In this document: positions 54,123 to 61,978 of the stretch, in pieces
Numbering within the stretch: the stretch's first letter is position 1
Layout: every line of letters starts with the position of its first letter
NCBI GenBank assembly: GCA_027063065.1
Contig: JAMOSO010000048.1
Location: 1-64,000, forward strand
Direction: 5' to 3'
Source of the DNA: Planctomycetota bacterium
GTDB lineage: Bacteria; Planctomycetota; JAMOSO01
Length of the DNA stretch: 64,000 bases
Notes under the pieces: model-generated
Database searches by the model: none
What the model saw: the letters and a program-made list of their open reading frames with translations, nothing else
Told to the model about the DNA's origin: nothing
Made by a program: the position numbers and the translations under genes

Positions 54123-54444
54123 GCAAGAATGGATACAGAAACTAGAGGCTGATTTAGGTATTGATGAAGAAGATATTATAGAAGTTTGTGAAATATTTTT
54201 TGATGAATTACCAACAGAATTATCGAATATGCGTAATGTATATGCAAATAATGATATTAAAATTTTGTCTAGGCTTGCACATGGCTTAAAGGGTTCTGCC
54301 GCCAATATTGGTTTTTTAACAGTGTCAGAATTGGCTAAACAAATAGAAATTATGGCCAAACAAAACAAGGTTGCGGATTTAGATAAGTATTTAAAGGATA
54401 TCGAAGAAGCAACAGAAGAACTTAAAATATTTGTTGGTATTTAA
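54109..54444 (+). CDS. Histidine phosphotransfer (Hpt) protein
   Basis: 111-residue four-helix Hpt domain with phospho-His58 in [15 protein letters not shown]. Such proteins carry phosphate between receivers in multistep relays. It starts within the end of the gutted kinase gene and may once have been the C-terminal module of that protein. The next gene, an intact kinase with receiver, is a candidate donor. Confidence 0.88.
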   Translation: MNLTRQEWIQKLEADLGIDEEDIIEVCEIFFDELPTELSNMRNVYANNDIKILSRLAHGLKGSAANIGFLTVSELAKQIEIMAKQNKVADLDKYLKDIEEATEELKIFVGI

Positions 54445-54454
54445 TATATATTTT

Positions 54455-56107
54455 ATGAGCGCTTTTAAGAATATTGATATTTCTCAATACCTAAATCAGG
54501 GTATTTTGTTATTAAATCACAAAGGATGTATTTTAGGTTGGAATTATTGGTTAGCTACACATTCTGGCTTAAGTAGTGCAGAAGTTTCAGGGCATTTTCT
54601 TTTAGATATATTTAATGATATTAAAGTAAAACCTGCTTTTTTGCATTTGATGAGTGCTTTTAAAACACATACGCACGTATCTTTATCGCCTACAGTACAT
54701 CAATATTTATTACCGTTACAGGTTACAGATGAACAAAAAAAAGACATACAATATATGTATCAATTGGTACAGGCGCAAGTAATAGATATCTCAGATAGCA
54801 CGTCAGCATTGTTGGTTACCATTAATGATGTAACGGAAAATTATTTATTAAATAAAAAAATTCAGTTAAATTTTCAAGAAATACAGCGACAAAATAAGCA
54901 ATTAGATTTGGCAAGACAATACGCCAGTTCTTTTTTAGCTAATATGAGCCACGAGTTACGAACACCTTTAAATAGCATTTTGGTTTTGTCTCAACTATTA
55001 TGTGAAAATAAAACTAATCATTTAGATGAAAATGAAACTGAGTATATCACAACAATTAATCGTTCAGGCAAAGATTTATTAAAATTAATTAATGATGTAT
55101 TGGATTTAGCTAAAGTAGAATCAGGTTATTTAGAAATAGTAAAAGAAGTGTTTGAGTTAGATGATATGATTAAATCTGAAAAACATATCTTTGAACCTTT
55201 AGCGATGGAACGTGAATTTGAATTTACTGTTAATATTGCTAATGATGTGCCAAAGTATTTTTATGGAGACGCTCATAGAATATCTCAGATTTTGCGAAAT
55301 TTTTTATCAAATGCTTTTAAGTTTACACATTGTGGAGAGGTCTCTTTGTCTATCGAGAGATTATATAATTATGAACCATTTGTGGATGCTTTAAAATTTT
55401 CTGTACTAGATACAGGTCTGGGTATTGAAGAATCTAAAATTCATGAAATATTTAAAGCGTTTAAACAGGCTAATGGTTCTATTAGTAGACAATATGGAGG
55501 GACAGGTTTAGGGCTGTCTATTTCGCAAGAATTAACAGAATTGCTAGGCGGTAAATTATTAGTTAAATCACGTGAGGGTGAAGGCTCTTGTTTCTCATTA
55601 ATATTACCTATTGATAAACGTGTATTTGATAAAAATATCAATTATCAACAGCTTGCACAACCAGATAAAAAACGTATTCAAAAAATATCTGCAACTTCTC
55701 ATAAATTATTTAAAGGTGAGGTTTCATTATCATTAGATATGCAAAGTATTAAAAATAAAAAAATAATTATAGTGAGTAATGCCATACGCGATGTGTATTT
55801 ATTAACAGCGACATTTGAACATTTATATATGCAAGTGATTACTATAGCTGAAAGTTTAAAAGCTATAGATATTATAGCCCAAGAAGGTGTTGATGTAATG
55901 TTGATTGATTTTGATAATTCGGATAATAATACTTTACAATTAATTAAAGAGATTCGAGATACAGAAGAATATTTTAGATTACCTATTTTTGTTGTTTCGC
56001 ATAATAAAAATATAATTGAATGTAAAAATGGTTTGGCAGATGAATGTTTTATAAAACCGATAGATTTAAATTTGCTAACTCGTATGTTGGCACAATATCT
56101 GTTATAG
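54455..56107 (+). CDS. PAS-type hybrid histidine kinase with degenerate receiver
   Basis: 550 residues from the ATG at 54455; an upstream TTG overlaps hpt. An N-terminal PAS-like domain (about 10-140), then a DHp with phospho-His in SFLANMSHELRTPLNS near 160-175, and the ATPase boxes NFLSNAFKFTH, VLDTGLGIEE and GGTGLGLSISQELTELLGG. The C-terminal receiver (about 430-548) keeps an Asp (MLIDFDNSD) but lacks the acidic pair at its start (IIIVSNAIRD), so phosphorylation is doubtful. No membrane segment. Confidence 0.88.
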   Translation: MSAFKNIDISQYLNQGILLLNHKGCILGWNYWLATHSGLSSAEVSGHFLLDIFNDIKVKPAFLHLMSAFKTHTHVSLSPTVHQYLLPLQVTDEQKKDIQYMYQLVQAQVIDISDSTSALLVTINDVTENYLLNKKIQLNFQEIQRQNKQLDLARQYASSFLANMSHELRTPLNSILVLSQLLCENKTNHLDENETEYITTINRSGKDLLKLINDVLDLAKVESGYLEIVKEVFELDDMIKSEKHIFEPLAMEREFEFTVNIANDVPKYFYGDAHRISQILRNFLSNAFKFTHCGEVSLSIERLYNYEPFVDALKFSVLDTGLGIEESKIHEIFKAFKQANGSISRQYGGTGLGLSISQELTELLGGKLLVKSREGEGSCFSLILPIDKRVFDKNINYQQLAQPDKKRIQKISATSHKLFKGEVSLSLDMQSIKNKKIIIVSNAIRDVYLLTATFEHLYMQVITIAESLKAIDIIAQEGVDVMLIDFDNSDNNTLQLIKEIRDTEEYFRLPIFVVSHNKNIIECKNGLADECFIKPIDLNLLTRMLAQYLL

Positions 56108-56145
56108 TATGGAAAATTTAAATATAATTTTATATAGGTATAAAT

Positions 56146-56592
56146 ATGAATAAATTTTTATTAAGCGTAATGATTGCAGTAATATTTGTTGGATGTGGAC
56201 ATAAAGTCCCCAAAACATTAAAAGATTATAGTATTATCAATAATCAATTAGAATATGGAGACTTTAAAGCTATTGTAGCAGTACAGCCAGCGGGAATGCG
56301 TTTAAGCGAATTTGTAACTAATGTTGGGGTTACTAAAGCTCCTTATGATATTTGTTATAGTACCAATCCATATATTGTACCGTGGGTTTTTCACTTGGGA
56401 AAGGTTCGTATGGATATTCAAGTAGAGCGTCATAAAGATGGTTTTCATATTTCGCAAGATTATGCACCTATTATTACATTTGATGGTATGAGCCGTCATG
56501 AGCGTATGAAATCGTACTATAGTCATATGGGCAGTTTGTTAAAGGCTAAAAATAAAGAGTTAGACAAGTTAGATAAAAAATATTTTCAATAA
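56146..56592 (+). CDS. Small lipoprotein of unknown function
   Basis: 148 residues with a lipoprotein signal peptide: KFLLSVMIAVIFVGC with a lipobox ending at Cys17. The mature part has no recognised domain; Tyr/His-rich text and a basic C-terminal helix (KAKNKELDKLDKKYF) are visible. It would be anchored in the outer or inner membrane facing the periplasm. Terminator follows. Confidence 0.75.
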   Translation: MNKFLLSVMIAVIFVGCGHKVPKTLKDYSIINNQLEYGDFKAIVAVQPAGMRLSEFVTNVGVTKAPYDICYSTNPYIVPWVFHLGKVRMDIQVERHKDGFHISQDYAPIITFDGMSRHERMKSYYSHMGSLLKAKNKELDKLDKKYFQ

Positions 56593-56607
56593 ATATAAGT
56601 TTATATT

Positions 56608-56646
56608 AAAAAAGGCCATCTACTGTAATAGTAGTGGCCTTTTTTA
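56608..56646. terminator. Bidirectional terminator between the lipoprotein gene and clpC
   Basis: A-run, GGCCA-T-CTACT, loop GTAAT, AGTAG-T-GGCC, T-run. A strong stem with A and T tracts on both sides, serving the convergent genes. Confidence 0.9.
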
Positions 56647-56659
56647 TTGGGCAAATTAT

Positions 56660-59098
56660 TTATTCAAATATTAATTTTTCTTCTTTAATAGATGCGCGCA
56701 CCTGTTTGCGATCTTTAAATTTACCTCTTAGTAATTCTTCTGCTAGTTCATCTTCAATATATTTTTCAATAGAGCGACGTAAAGGTCTAGCGCCGAAATC
56801 TAAATTAGAACCGCCTTGTTCAATTAAAAAGTCTTTAGCATCTTTGCTTAGGCGTAGGCTAAGTCCTTGTTCTGTAAGACGCGAACGAACATTTTCTAGC
56901 TCTAAATCAATTATTTGTTCTAAATCTTCTTTGCGTAGGGGATTAAATACAATGTTATCATCTAAGCGGTTAATAAATTCTGGCTTAAAGTGGTTATGTA
57001 ATTCGGATTGGATTCGCTTTTTCATTTCATCGACATTTTGACTTTCATTAGTTGACGCAAATCCCATGCCGTTTTTATTGCGTATAATATTAGAGCCAAT
57101 ATTAGAAGTCATAATGATGATAGTATTTCTAAAATCAATTTTGCGTCCTAGACTGTCGGTTAAAGTGCCTTCTTCCATAATTTGCAATAGTAAATTAAAG
57201 ACGTCTGGATGGGCTTTTTCTATTTCATCTAGTAAAATTAATGAATGTGGTTTTTTGCGAACTTTTTCTGTTAATTGCCCACCTTCTTCGTAACCAACAT
57301 ACCCTGGAGGCGCACCAGCAATTCTGCTTGCTGCAAATTTTTCCATGTATTCCGACATATCTATTTGTATGATGTCATCTTTAGAGCCAAACATAAATTC
57401 TGCCAAGGATTTGGCTAACAATGTTTTACCAACTCCTGTGGGACCCAAAAACAAAAAACAGCCGATTGGACGATTTGGGTTTTTTAATCCAGAACGCGCC
57501 CTTCTGACTGCCTTGGCAACACGAGCGATAGGTTCTTCTTGATTGATTATGCTGTCTTTTAAACTGTTTTCCATTTTTAATAGGCGTTCAGTTTCGGCTG
57601 ATTCTAATCTTGTTAAAGGAATACCAGTTATATCGCTAACGATTTCTGCAATTAAATCACCATCGACTATACCCATTTCTTCGGTATTTTTAACACGCCA
57701 TTTATCTTGAGCTTCTTGCATGGTAATTTTAAGTTTTTCGGCAGTATCTCGTAATTTAGCAGCACCTTCAAAGTCTTGGTTAGTTACGGCTTCTTCTTTG
57801 TCTTTTTCTAGATTTTCTATTTCTCGTTGTTTTTCTTTTAAATCAGGTGGAATAATTGATGATTTTAGTCTTACTTTAGAGCCGGCCTCATCTATTACGT
57901 CAATGGCTTTGTCGGGTAAAAATCGTCCACTTATGTATCTATCGGATAATATTACGGCTTCTGCAATAGCATCATCTGTAAAGGTTAGTCGGTGGTGAGC
58001 CTCATATTTATCGCGTAGTCCTTTTAAGATTTCAATAGCATCTTCTACGCTTGGCGGTTCTACCATAACTGTTTGAAAACGTCTTTCTAAAGCACCGTCT
58101 TTTTCTATATGTTTGCGATATTCATCAATAGTTGTAGCTCCTATACATTGAATTTCGCCACGAGAAAGGGCTGGTTTTAAAACATTGGCGGCATCTACAG
58201 CACCTTCTGCTCCGCCAGCACCGACAATGGTATGTAATTCATCAATAAATAAAATAATATTTGAGTCTCTGGCAACTTCTGTCATAACCGCTTTGATGCG
58301 TTCTTCAAATTGCCCACGGTATTTTGTGCCTGCTATCATCATAGCTAAATCTAAGGAGACAATTCTTTTTTTAGCTAAAATATCAGGTACGTTTTCATCG
58401 ACTATAGCCTGTGCAAAACCTTCTACTATAGCTGTTTTGCCAACCCCAGCTTCGCCGAGTAGAACAGGGTTGTTTTTGCGACGACGGCATAGTATCTGTA
58501 ATACTCTTTCAATGTTTTTAGCTCTGCCGATTACAGGGTCTAATTTGCCTTCTCTTGCCAATACTGTTAAATCTCTGCCAAATGAATCTAAGGCGGGTGT
58601 TTTTGGTGTTTTTTGTCCTTTGGAAGAGCCTGTTGCATCAGTAGGGTCATTAGAGCTAACATCGGCACCTAATAGATGTAAAATTTCTTTGCGGACATCT
58701 TCTAGCTTAATATTGCAGTTCATTAAAACCTGTGCTGCGATGCCTTCTTCTTCACGCAGTAGCCCAAGAAGTAGATGTTCTGTGCCAATATAATTATGCC
58801 CTAAACTACGGGCTTCTTCTAGGGAGTATTCTAATACTTTTTTGGCGCGTGGGGTAAAAGGCATTTGCCCCATAGATACAGTTGTCCCACCATTTTGCAC
58901 AATTTTTTCTACCTCTAGGCGCAAGCGTGCCAAGTCTAAGTTCATATTTTCTAATACATTAGCAGCTACACCACTACCTTCTTTGATAAGGCCTAACAAC
59001 ATATGCTCTGTACCAATGCTGTCATGGTTAAGGCGTTCGGCTTCTTGGCGTGCAAAGCCCAATATTTTGCGGGCGCGGTCAGTAAAACGATCAAACAT
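56660..59098 (-). CDS. clpC: ATP-dependent Clp protease ATPase subunit ClpC
   Basis: 812-residue AAA+ unfoldase. N-terminal double Clp repeat (FDRFTDRARKILGFARQEA, and KVLEYSLEEARSLGHNYIGTEHLL). D1 Walker A GEAGVGKTAIVEG near 215. A UVR motif in the middle helix (VTNQDFEGAAKLRDTAEKLK near 445) identifies ClpC rather than ClpA. D2 Walker A GPTGVGKTLLAKS near 545. It feeds substrates to ClpP and may need an adaptor. ClpC is frequent in Gram-positives and cyanobacteria and less so in proteobacteria, where ClpA is usual. Confidence 0.95.
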   Translation of the reverse strand: MFDRFTDRARKILGFARQEAERLNHDSIGTEHMLLGLIKEGSGVAANVLENMNLDLARLRLEVEKIVQNGGTTVSMGQMPFTPRAKKVLEYSLEEARSLGHNYIGTEHLLLGLLREEEGIAAQVLMNCNIKLEDVRKEILHLLGADVSSNDPTDATGSSKGQKTPKTPALDSFGRDLTVLAREGKLDPVIGRAKNIERVLQILCRRRKNNPVLLGEAGVGKTAIVEGFAQAIVDENVPDILAKKRIVSLDLAMMIAGTKYRGQFEERIKAVMTEVARDSNIILFIDELHTIVGAGGAEGAVDAANVLKPALSRGEIQCIGATTIDEYRKHIEKDGALERRFQTVMVEPPSVEDAIEILKGLRDKYEAHHRLTFTDDAIAEAVILSDRYISGRFLPDKAIDVIDEAGSKVRLKSSIIPPDLKEKQREIENLEKDKEEAVTNQDFEGAAKLRDTAEKLKITMQEAQDKWRVKNTEEMGIVDGDLIAEIVSDITGIPLTRLESAETERLLKMENSLKDSIINQEEPIARVAKAVRRARSGLKNPNRPIGCFLFLGPTGVGKTLLAKSLAEFMFGSKDDIIQIDMSEYMEKFAASRIAGAPPGYVGYEEGGQLTEKVRKKPHSLILLDEIEKAHPDVFNLLLQIMEEGTLTDSLGRKIDFRNTIIIMTSNIGSNIIRNKNGMGFASTNESQNVDEMKKRIQSELHNHFKPEFINRLDDNIVFNPLRKEDLEQIIDLELENVRSRLTEQGLSLRLSKDAKDFLIEQGGSNLDFGARPLRRSIEKYIEDELAEELLRGKFKDRKQVRASIKEEKLIFE

Positions 59099-59174
59099 GG
59101 AACCTCTTTTTTAACTATTAAGAGAAATTATAAATAAAAATTCATTATAGTTTAGTTGAAGTATTAAACAAGGT

Positions 59175-60128
59175 TCAATACTTAGGGTTGATTTTTACTC
59201 CTGATAAATTATCTGCCCAAAATAATAAAGAACATTCTTGTTGGTTGCGTTTTATAAAAAAAGATCGCAATAATTGTCGATCAGTTGTTTTGGCTAATAC
59301 GTCTACTCTAAAAATAGAGCTTTTTACACCTAATAATGCTCGTACAATATTTATAGTATTGGGACTGACGCCAATAATATTTGTTAAATCTTTTGTAGAT
59401 GTAAATGGTTCATCAATACGTTGTTGCATAATATCATCAATAGTGCTAGCAGATGCATCGGCAAATATGGCCATTAATAAGTATTTTGGCGCAGTATTAA
59501 TATTAATTGTATCGTGGCTAGAATAAACACTTATAAATTGTGGTAATGGCGGTATCAACCATTGCGTTTTATCATCTGGTTGTTTTATGCCATTATATAT
59601 GGAGTCCATATATGGTACTTGGCGTAAACTTGATAATCTAAAGAATTTATGTTTGTAAATACTTTGCATTGTATCGATGAGATTTTCTTCAATATCTTCA
59701 GCGTATTTACTTGGTTTTAAAATAGCTTTTAAAATTTTATGATGTCGAATATCAAGTGGTATTTTTGTGTTTTTATTATTTTGTTTATATAAAGCATTAA
59801 TAGGCCACTTACCGTCTTCATCATGAATACTAAAGGCTACATTTATTTTGGATTTTTCAAACTCAAATGTATGTAAAGCGGGCTCTGCCCATCTATCAGT
59901 TAAGCAATCAAATTTGTTGTCATCTAAATCGGCTAGTAATAATTTTGATGCCAATGATGCGGCATTAAAGCAAGCTTGCTCTAACTGTGGTTTAGAAGCA
60001 TAACTTTTAGTTGTTTCTAGGGTTATTGACGATTGTGGTAGATTGTCTAAAACAATAAAGGTTAAAATGCTTAAACACATTAACACTACCAATAAAGCGA
60101 TACCTGTTTGATTAGATTTATTTATCAT
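59175..60128 (-). CDS. gspK: Type II secretion minor pseudopilin GspK
   Basis: 317 residues from the ATG at 60128 (an upstream TTG gives two more). Prepilin-type N-terminus with cleavage at G/IALLVVLMCLSILTFIVLDN. The large periplasmic domain has an N-terminal part with DEDGKWPINALY and helix-hairpin-helix segments (INTAPKYLLMAI, EPFTSTKDLTNIIGVSPNTI) typical of GspK. The residue after the conserved hydrophobic start is not Glu at +5, as is known for GspK. It caps the pseudopilus tip. It stands alone here; GspE is at 8.7 kb. Confidence 0.82.
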   Translation of the reverse strand: MINKSNQTGIALLVVLMCLSILTFIVLDNLPQSSITLETTKSYASKPQLEQACFNAASLASKLLLADLDDNKFDCLTDRWAEPALHTFEFEKSKINVAFSIHDEDGKWPINALYKQNNKNTKIPLDIRHHKILKAILKPSKYAEDIEENLIDTMQSIYKHKFFRLSSLRQVPYMDSIYNGIKQPDDKTQWLIPPLPQFISVYSSHDTININTAPKYLLMAIFADASASTIDDIMQQRIDEPFTSTKDLTNIIGVSPNTINIVRALLGVKSSIFRVDVLAKTTDRQLLRSFFIKRNQQECSLLFWADNLSGVKINPKY

Positions 60129-60194
60129 GCTCAAAAGTATGGCATATCAATAGTAAAAAAGCAAAAGGGTATATTTAATAATATATGATTTTTC

Positions 60195-60224
60195 TTGGGC
60201 ATAAAATGTAGGTGCTATTATACT
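60195..60224 (+). promoter_or_regulatory. tilS promoter, possibly leaderless
   Basis: TTGGGC (60195-60200), 18-base spacer, TATACT (60219-60224), ending 6 bases before the ATG at 60231. Transcription would start at the ATG. No ribosome binding site is seen. Confidence 0.4.
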
Positions 60225-60230
60225 ATAGGT

Positions 60231-61577
60231 ATGCGCATAGAGGATATTGTTTTAATAGATAAAAATTTAGCTGATGCTAATTTGGGTGTGGCAGTTTCTG
60301 GGGGGCGTGATTCAATGGTGTTATTGGATTTGTTATGCAAACAAATAACACACACAAAATTATTTGTGTTACATTTTAATCATAATTTACGTCAACAATC
60401 AGATGCAGAAGCTAAATTTGTACAAAATTATTGTATAGAAAATGGCTTAAATTTTGTTTCAGAAAAGGCTGAAAATTTATTTAGTGAAAATGGTTCATTG
60501 GAAATGCTTGCCAGAGAGGCTAGATATAAATTTTTTATTGATGCGATAGTTAAATATCGATTAAAAGCATTATTTATGGGTCATCATTTTGATGATCAGG
60601 CTGAAACAGTGATGATGAGATTGCTTAAGGGTACAGGCGTAATGGGCTTGGCTTCTATGATGAAGGCACGAGAATTAATAAATAGTGTTAAAATTCATCG
60701 ACCGCTATTGTCAATTAGCCGTCAAAAAATTGATGCTTATGCAAATTTAAATGCTATTAGCTATTGCGAGGACAGTACTAATAGTGATGAAAATTTTTTA
60801 CGCAATCATTTACGCCATTCTATTTTGCCTGTATTGCATAATGTAAACAGTGGTTTTGCCCAACATCTTTGTGATTTAGCTGAAGAAACACACAGTTTGC
60901 AAGAATGGATTGCACCCATATTGACACAGATGCAATCATCGGTTATTGATGATAATAAATTAAATATTAATCAATATGTAAGATTGCCAAAATGGCCACG
61001 GTCTGAAATTTTAAGAAAATTTTTAATCGATTTAGGTTGTGTACGCCCAACTAGGGAAAGAATTAAGTCTTTGGATAATTTTATTTGCAATGTTAAAAGT
61101 ACTGGTATTTTTGAAGTTGGCGGCGGTCTGAATTTAGAAATATCGCAAAATATATTAAGGCAAGCACAAGTGGTTAAAGATTCTTTAGAGTTGTTGCCTA
61201 TTAAGATAGGTGTATCGCCTAAAACGTTTAATTATGCTAATTATTTTTGGCAGGTAGATGTGATTAATAATTGGCAAGGCACAGATATTTCTAAAAATGA
61301 ATTTTTAATTAATATTACAGAAGCTAAATCTTTAATGTTGCGTTCTCGGCAATCGGGTGATTATATCTTGTTGGGTAATGATAAAAATAAAACTTCTAAA
61401 CATAAAAAATTAAAACGTTTTTTGATAGATAAAAAAATAGACAAGCATTTGCGTAATGCTTTGCCATTATTGGCTAGAGATAGTCAAATTTTATTGATAC
61501 CTAAATATTTTAGAGATATTTACGCCTTACCTTTACTAGGTGATGATGTTTTGCGAATTACTTATTATCCCGTATAG
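60231..61577 (+). CDS. tilS: tRNA(Ile)-lysidine synthase
   Basis: Converts C34 of the CAU-anticodon tRNA-Ile to lysidine, so it reads AUA. The 448 residues start VAVSGGRDSMVLLDLL (PP-loop SGGxDS) near 20, then LHFNHNLR near 48 and GHHFDDQAETVMMRLLKGTG near 120. The C-terminal TilS domain includes RSRQSGDYILL near 380. The ATG at 60231 is chosen; an upstream TTG lies in the promoter. An essential gene in most bacteria. Confidence 0.93.
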   Translation: MRIEDIVLIDKNLADANLGVAVSGGRDSMVLLDLLCKQITHTKLFVLHFNHNLRQQSDAEAKFVQNYCIENGLNFVSEKAENLFSENGSLEMLAREARYKFFIDAIVKYRLKALFMGHHFDDQAETVMMRLLKGTGVMGLASMMKARELINSVKIHRPLLSISRQKIDAYANLNAISYCEDSTNSDENFLRNHLRHSILPVLHNVNSGFAQHLCDLAEETHSLQEWIAPILTQMQSSVIDDNKLNINQYVRLPKWPRSEILRKFLIDLGCVRPTRERIKSLDNFICNVKSTGIFEVGGGLNLEISQNILRQAQVVKDSLELLPIKIGVSPKTFNYANYFWQVDVINNWQGTDISKNEFLINITEAKSLMLRSRQSGDYILLGNDKNKTSKHKKLKRFLIDKKIDKHLRNALPLLARDSQILLIPKYFRDIYALPLLGDDVLRITYYPV

Positions 61578-61597
61578 GATATAAGTAATTCGCAAAA
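61549..61597. repeat. Long inverted repeat across tilS and STAS stop codons
   Basis: TTTTGCGAATTACTTAT (61549-61565) and ATAAGTAATTCGCAAAA (61581-61597) are perfect 17-base arms 15 bases apart, with ATCC/GGAT extending the stem inside. The tilS stop is in the loop and the repeat lies just before the convergent STAS stop. A T-run after the stem is absent, so termination would be by structure only. Part of it encodes the last TilS residues. Confidence 0.6.
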
Positions 61598-61600
61598 TAA

Positions 61601-61966
61601 TTAGCCAAAAAAACCACGTTTTTTATATGCGGCAATGGCTTTGTCTTCCGTTGGGTAAATGCTAAAAATTTTATTTAATTTAGTTATTTTAAAGACTTCT
61701 AAAATAGTGGGGGATAATTCACACATTTTTAAATTGGTTTTGTCGGCTTTACATTTTTTATGTAAGGCCATTAATTTGCCTAAAACGGCTGAAGATAGAT
61801 ATTCAACCTCATTAAATGCTAATAACAATTTACCTCCACAGGCTTTAGTGGCAATATTCATGAGTTCTTCAGATATTTTTAAGATTTGTACCTCATCTAA
61901 AATTTTGGCATCTTTAAAATAAATCACAACGACATCGCCGTTGGTTTGTGTCATAAGAGAAGGCAT
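61601..61966 (-). CDS. STAS-domain anti-sigma factor antagonist
   Basis: 121-residue STAS domain like RsbV/SpoIIAA. The phosphorylatable Ser is in VEYLSSAVLGKLMAL near 58. Unphosphorylated, it would bind an RsbW-type kinase and release a sigma factor or other target. It directly follows the gene of a GAF-PP2C-HATPase protein (12 bases apart), which has both the phosphatase and kinase halves of this switch. Confidence 0.88.
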   Translation of the reverse strand: MPSLMTQTNGDVVVIYFKDAKILDEVQILKISEELMNIATKACGGKLLLAFNEVEYLSSAVLGKLMALHKKCKADKTNLKMCELSPTILEVFKITKLNKIFSIYPTEDKAIAAYKKRGFFG

Positions 61967-61978
61967 ATATACTCCTGT

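Noticed and set aside
58185-58793. 202-residue open frame antisense to clpC
   Set aside because: It lies wholly inside a firmly identified gene in antisense and has low-complexity Ser/Ala text typical of antisense frames.
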